Origin: an uncultured Bacteroidales bacterium
GTDB lineage: Bacteria > Bacteroidota > Bacteroidia > Bacteroidales > F082
Direction of reading: 5' to 3'
Assembly: GCA_946405575.1 (NCBI GenBank)
Contig: CAMJHP010000004.1
Location: forward strand, 26,756-90,755
DNA: 64,000 bases
The translations under genes were made by a program, and so were the position numbers. Below the pieces are notes generated by a model, which ran no database searches, was not told the DNA's origin, and saw only the letters and a program-made list of their open reading frames with translations. Shown here one piece after another: positions 62,304 to 64,000 of this stretch; positions within the stretch are counted from its first letter, which is position 1; every line of letters starts with the position of its first letter.

Positions 62304-64000
62304 CTAATTCTCGGCAACACGCGCCAGACGCACTGAGAACCCGTCGCTGCGGTTGAGGATGTCCGTGAGGAGGTCCGAACCGTAGAAGTTCACGAGCCAC
62401 GCGTCGTAGCTATCGCAGTACGAGGCCGACCAGTAGCGGCCGCCGCTGCCCACACTGTTGACCGAAGTCCCGAGGCGGTAGCCCGCAGCCGGCAGGAAGA
62501 CCGCACCAGCTTGCTCCAAAGTACTCCATTGTGTCGCCGAGACAGTATTGCTGCTGTAGCTGGCACCACTGCTATTGGTGTTGCTCAAGCTGTAGGTGTC
62601 GCTGCTCCAGTTGTCAGGCAACAGGATTACGCCATTCACATCATTCACGTTGGCCTTGGCATAGCGGATGCCTGAACTCGTTGTGCGGGTATTGAAGACA
62701 TAATCCCATTCGGATGAGGTCAACGTTCTCCACTGGTTGGCTTGGTTGCCGCCGTTGCTTATCGGATTGTAAACGCCCCAGTCAGCATTAGCGTATGTAC
62801 CTGTCAAATCGTATTGTCCGGGAGGACCATAGGAACTTCCACTTGAAATGTTGGTATCCCAAGGACGATAATAAGTATTCCCATTGTTCCAGCCGCTCGT
62901 GCCCCAGCCGAAGAGGTCGCGGTCAACATTCTGGTTGCTGCTGTTTTGGCCCGTGGTGGTGCCAAAATAATCCCACTGATGTTCTGCAAATCTCCAATAA
63001 GGTGTGGCAGCACTGCCAATGTATTGCAGATTGCCTTGCGAAAACTGCACTTGGTGGGTTGCGCTCACTGAGAACTGGCCGGGCAGGATACCATTCTGCC
63101 AAGTCTGCGCCACCTCGGTGCGGAAGAAGACTTCGTTACCGTAGGCCGTGGTGTGGCTGTTGGTGGCGTAGGCGCGCACGTAATAGGTGGTGTTAGGCTC
63201 AAGGTTGTTCATGTTCACCGAGAAGCTGCCCAAGCCTGCGCCGTTGCTGCCGTGGTTGCCCTCAATGGTCGGGTTGGGGCTGGTGCTCCAGCAGATGCCG
63301 CGCTCGGTCACCTCCATACCACCGTCGTCGCTAATGTCGCCGCCGCAGGTGGCCCAAGTGGTGCCAATCTCGGAGGCTGCCGAGGTGGTCAGTGTGGGCA
63401 CACCGTTCTTGGTGGAGAACATCTTCTGCTCGCCATAGCCAGCGCTGTTGGCGGTCAGAGCGTATGCCCTCACATAATAGGAGGTGTTCATCTCCAAGCC
63501 TTCAACCGCACTGGTGAAGCTGCCCATACCATAACCGTCGGTGGTGTGCGGGTCATTGACGGTGGGGTTTTGCTGTGTGCTCCAACACACGCCGCGCACC
63601 AAGACCCCGCTATTTCCCGAGTCGGTCACCTCGCCACCACAAGTCATACTATAGGTGGAGATGTCCGTTGGCTCAGCTGTAGTCAATGCTGGCTGGGGAT
63701 GCTGTGAGCCCATCGTAAGCAAGACGGGCATGGTACGGCTCGACATGTACTTGTAGCCGTATCCTGGAAAGAACTTCGAAATTGCGCCCTGCCATCGGCC
63801 GTTCCTGTACTGGGCATTACCCCATTGTGATTGGATGATGTCGCCCTGCACTGGGGTAAAGTTACCCAATGCCGTGGCGAAATCAAGTGTGTCCATACTC
63901 GGGTTGCTGATCCACGTATAGCCCGGGTTCAAGACAACCGTGGTTTCCTGGGCCTTCAGGCCCGTGCCCGCCACGAGCATCGCGGCCAGGCACGTCATCG
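62304..64000 (-). CDS. Secreted FISUMP-type surface protein with C-type-lectin-like tail, copy 2 (5' end outside window)
   Basis: At least 564 residues. The ATG at 63998 aligns with residue 9 of copy 1 (TCLAAMLV), so the true start is probably a few codons beyond the window edge. A signal peptide remnant (ending in LKAQ) and the beta domain (LNPGYTWISN) are followed by two FN3-like modules, each with RGVCWSTQQNPT or RGICWSTSPNPT; copy 1 has only one. The FISUMP domain follows. The last 45 residues (RYWSASYCDSYDAWLVNFY to SVRLA) differ from copy 1 at more than 20 positions inside a fixed frame of Trp, Ser, Phe, Asn-Arg and VRL. Most differing codons end in C. The gene is markedly more GC-rich than most of the window. 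Confidence 0.77.
   Translation of the reverse strand, partial: MTCLAAMLVAGTGLKAQETTVVLNPGYTWISNPSMDTLDFATALGNFTPVQGDIIQSQWGNAQYRNGRWQGAISKFFPGYGYKYMSSRTMPVLLTMGSQHPQPALTTAEPTDISTYSMTCGGEVTDSGNSGVLVRGVCWSTQQNPTVNDPHTTDGYGMGSFTSAVEGLEMNTSYYVRAYALTANSAGYGEQKMFSTKNGVPTLTTSAASEIGTTWATCGGDISDDGGMEVTERGICWSTSPNPTIEGNHGSNGAGLGSFSVNMNNLEPNTTYYVRAYATNSHTTAYGNEVFFRTEVAQTWQNGILPGQFSVSATHQVQFSQGNLQYIGSAATPYWRFAEHQWDYFGTTTGQNSSNQNVDRDLFGWGTSGWNNGNTYYRPWDTNISSGSSYGPPGQYDLTGTYANADWGVYNPISNGGNQANQWRTLTSSEWDYVFNTRTTSSGIRYAKANVNDVNGVILLPDNWSSDTYSLSNTNSSGASYSSNTVSATQWSTLEQAGAVFLPAAGYRLGTSVNSVGSGGRYWSASYCDSYDAWLVNFYGSDLLTDILNRSDGFSVRLARVAEN

Overview
The window looks like a chromosomal segment of an uncultured or little-studied member of the order Bacteroidales (phylum Bacteroidota). 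The reasons are: promoters with the phylum's TAnnTTTG -7 element and no Shine-Dalgarno sequences; several proteins with type IX secretion (T9SS) C-terminal sorting domains, including three gingipain-like C25 peptidases; a SusC-like TonB receptor followed by two DUF4249 lipoproteins; a glycine-lipid (glsA/glsB) pair; and MraY, FtsZ and MutS2 of Bacteroidales type. No tRNA, rRNA, CRISPR array, integrase or transposase was seen.

Layout. 1-9.6 kb: an S41 peptidase cut by the window edge, two paralogous secreted C25 peptidases, and a TerB-DnaJ protein between them on the other strand. 9.6-15.2 kb: a three-gene TonB receptor/DUF4249 operon, then a structured leader or small RNA and a secreted T9SS protein. 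15.2-22.7 kb: a mutagenesis/SOS-like block with a short second DnaE, DinB and an autocleaving-type S24 repressor. Between them lie a broken DUF4143 ATPase, an unknown gene and an agmatine-deiminase-family gene. dnaE and dinB share about 58 bp of upstream DNA with a compensated inverted repeat. 22.7-27 kb: a lipoprotein, MutS2 and a small HTH protein. 27.2-34.5 kb: a 2357-residue beta-helix adhesin-like T9SS protein and a small partner with a tripartite C-terminus.

34.7-37.5 kb (minus): glsA-glsB-engB-YeaQ-like operon. 37.6-52.7 kb: the division and cell-wall cluster mraZ-rsmH-ftsL-ftsI-murE-mraY-(murD fragment)-ftsW-murG-murC-ftsQ-ftsA-ftsZ. It is compact and complete except that murD is only a 188-residue C-terminal domain with altered key residues, and MraY has an unusual C-terminal part. 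53.2-59.6 kb: a third C25 peptidase, a TrmH-HAD fusion, then psd and cdsA on the minus strand. 59.7-64 kb: two paralogous FISUMP-type surface proteins with C-type-lectin-like tails, separated by about 1.1 kb of repeat-rich DNA and a short MutS-domain-I-like fragment. This arrangement recalls diversity-generating-retroelement target loci, although no reverse transcriptase is in view.

The points most worth a second look are the reduced murD together with the divergent mraY, the shared dnaE/dinB operator, the possible DGR target pair with mutually exclusive hairpins, and the structured RNA at 14.0-14.2 kb.
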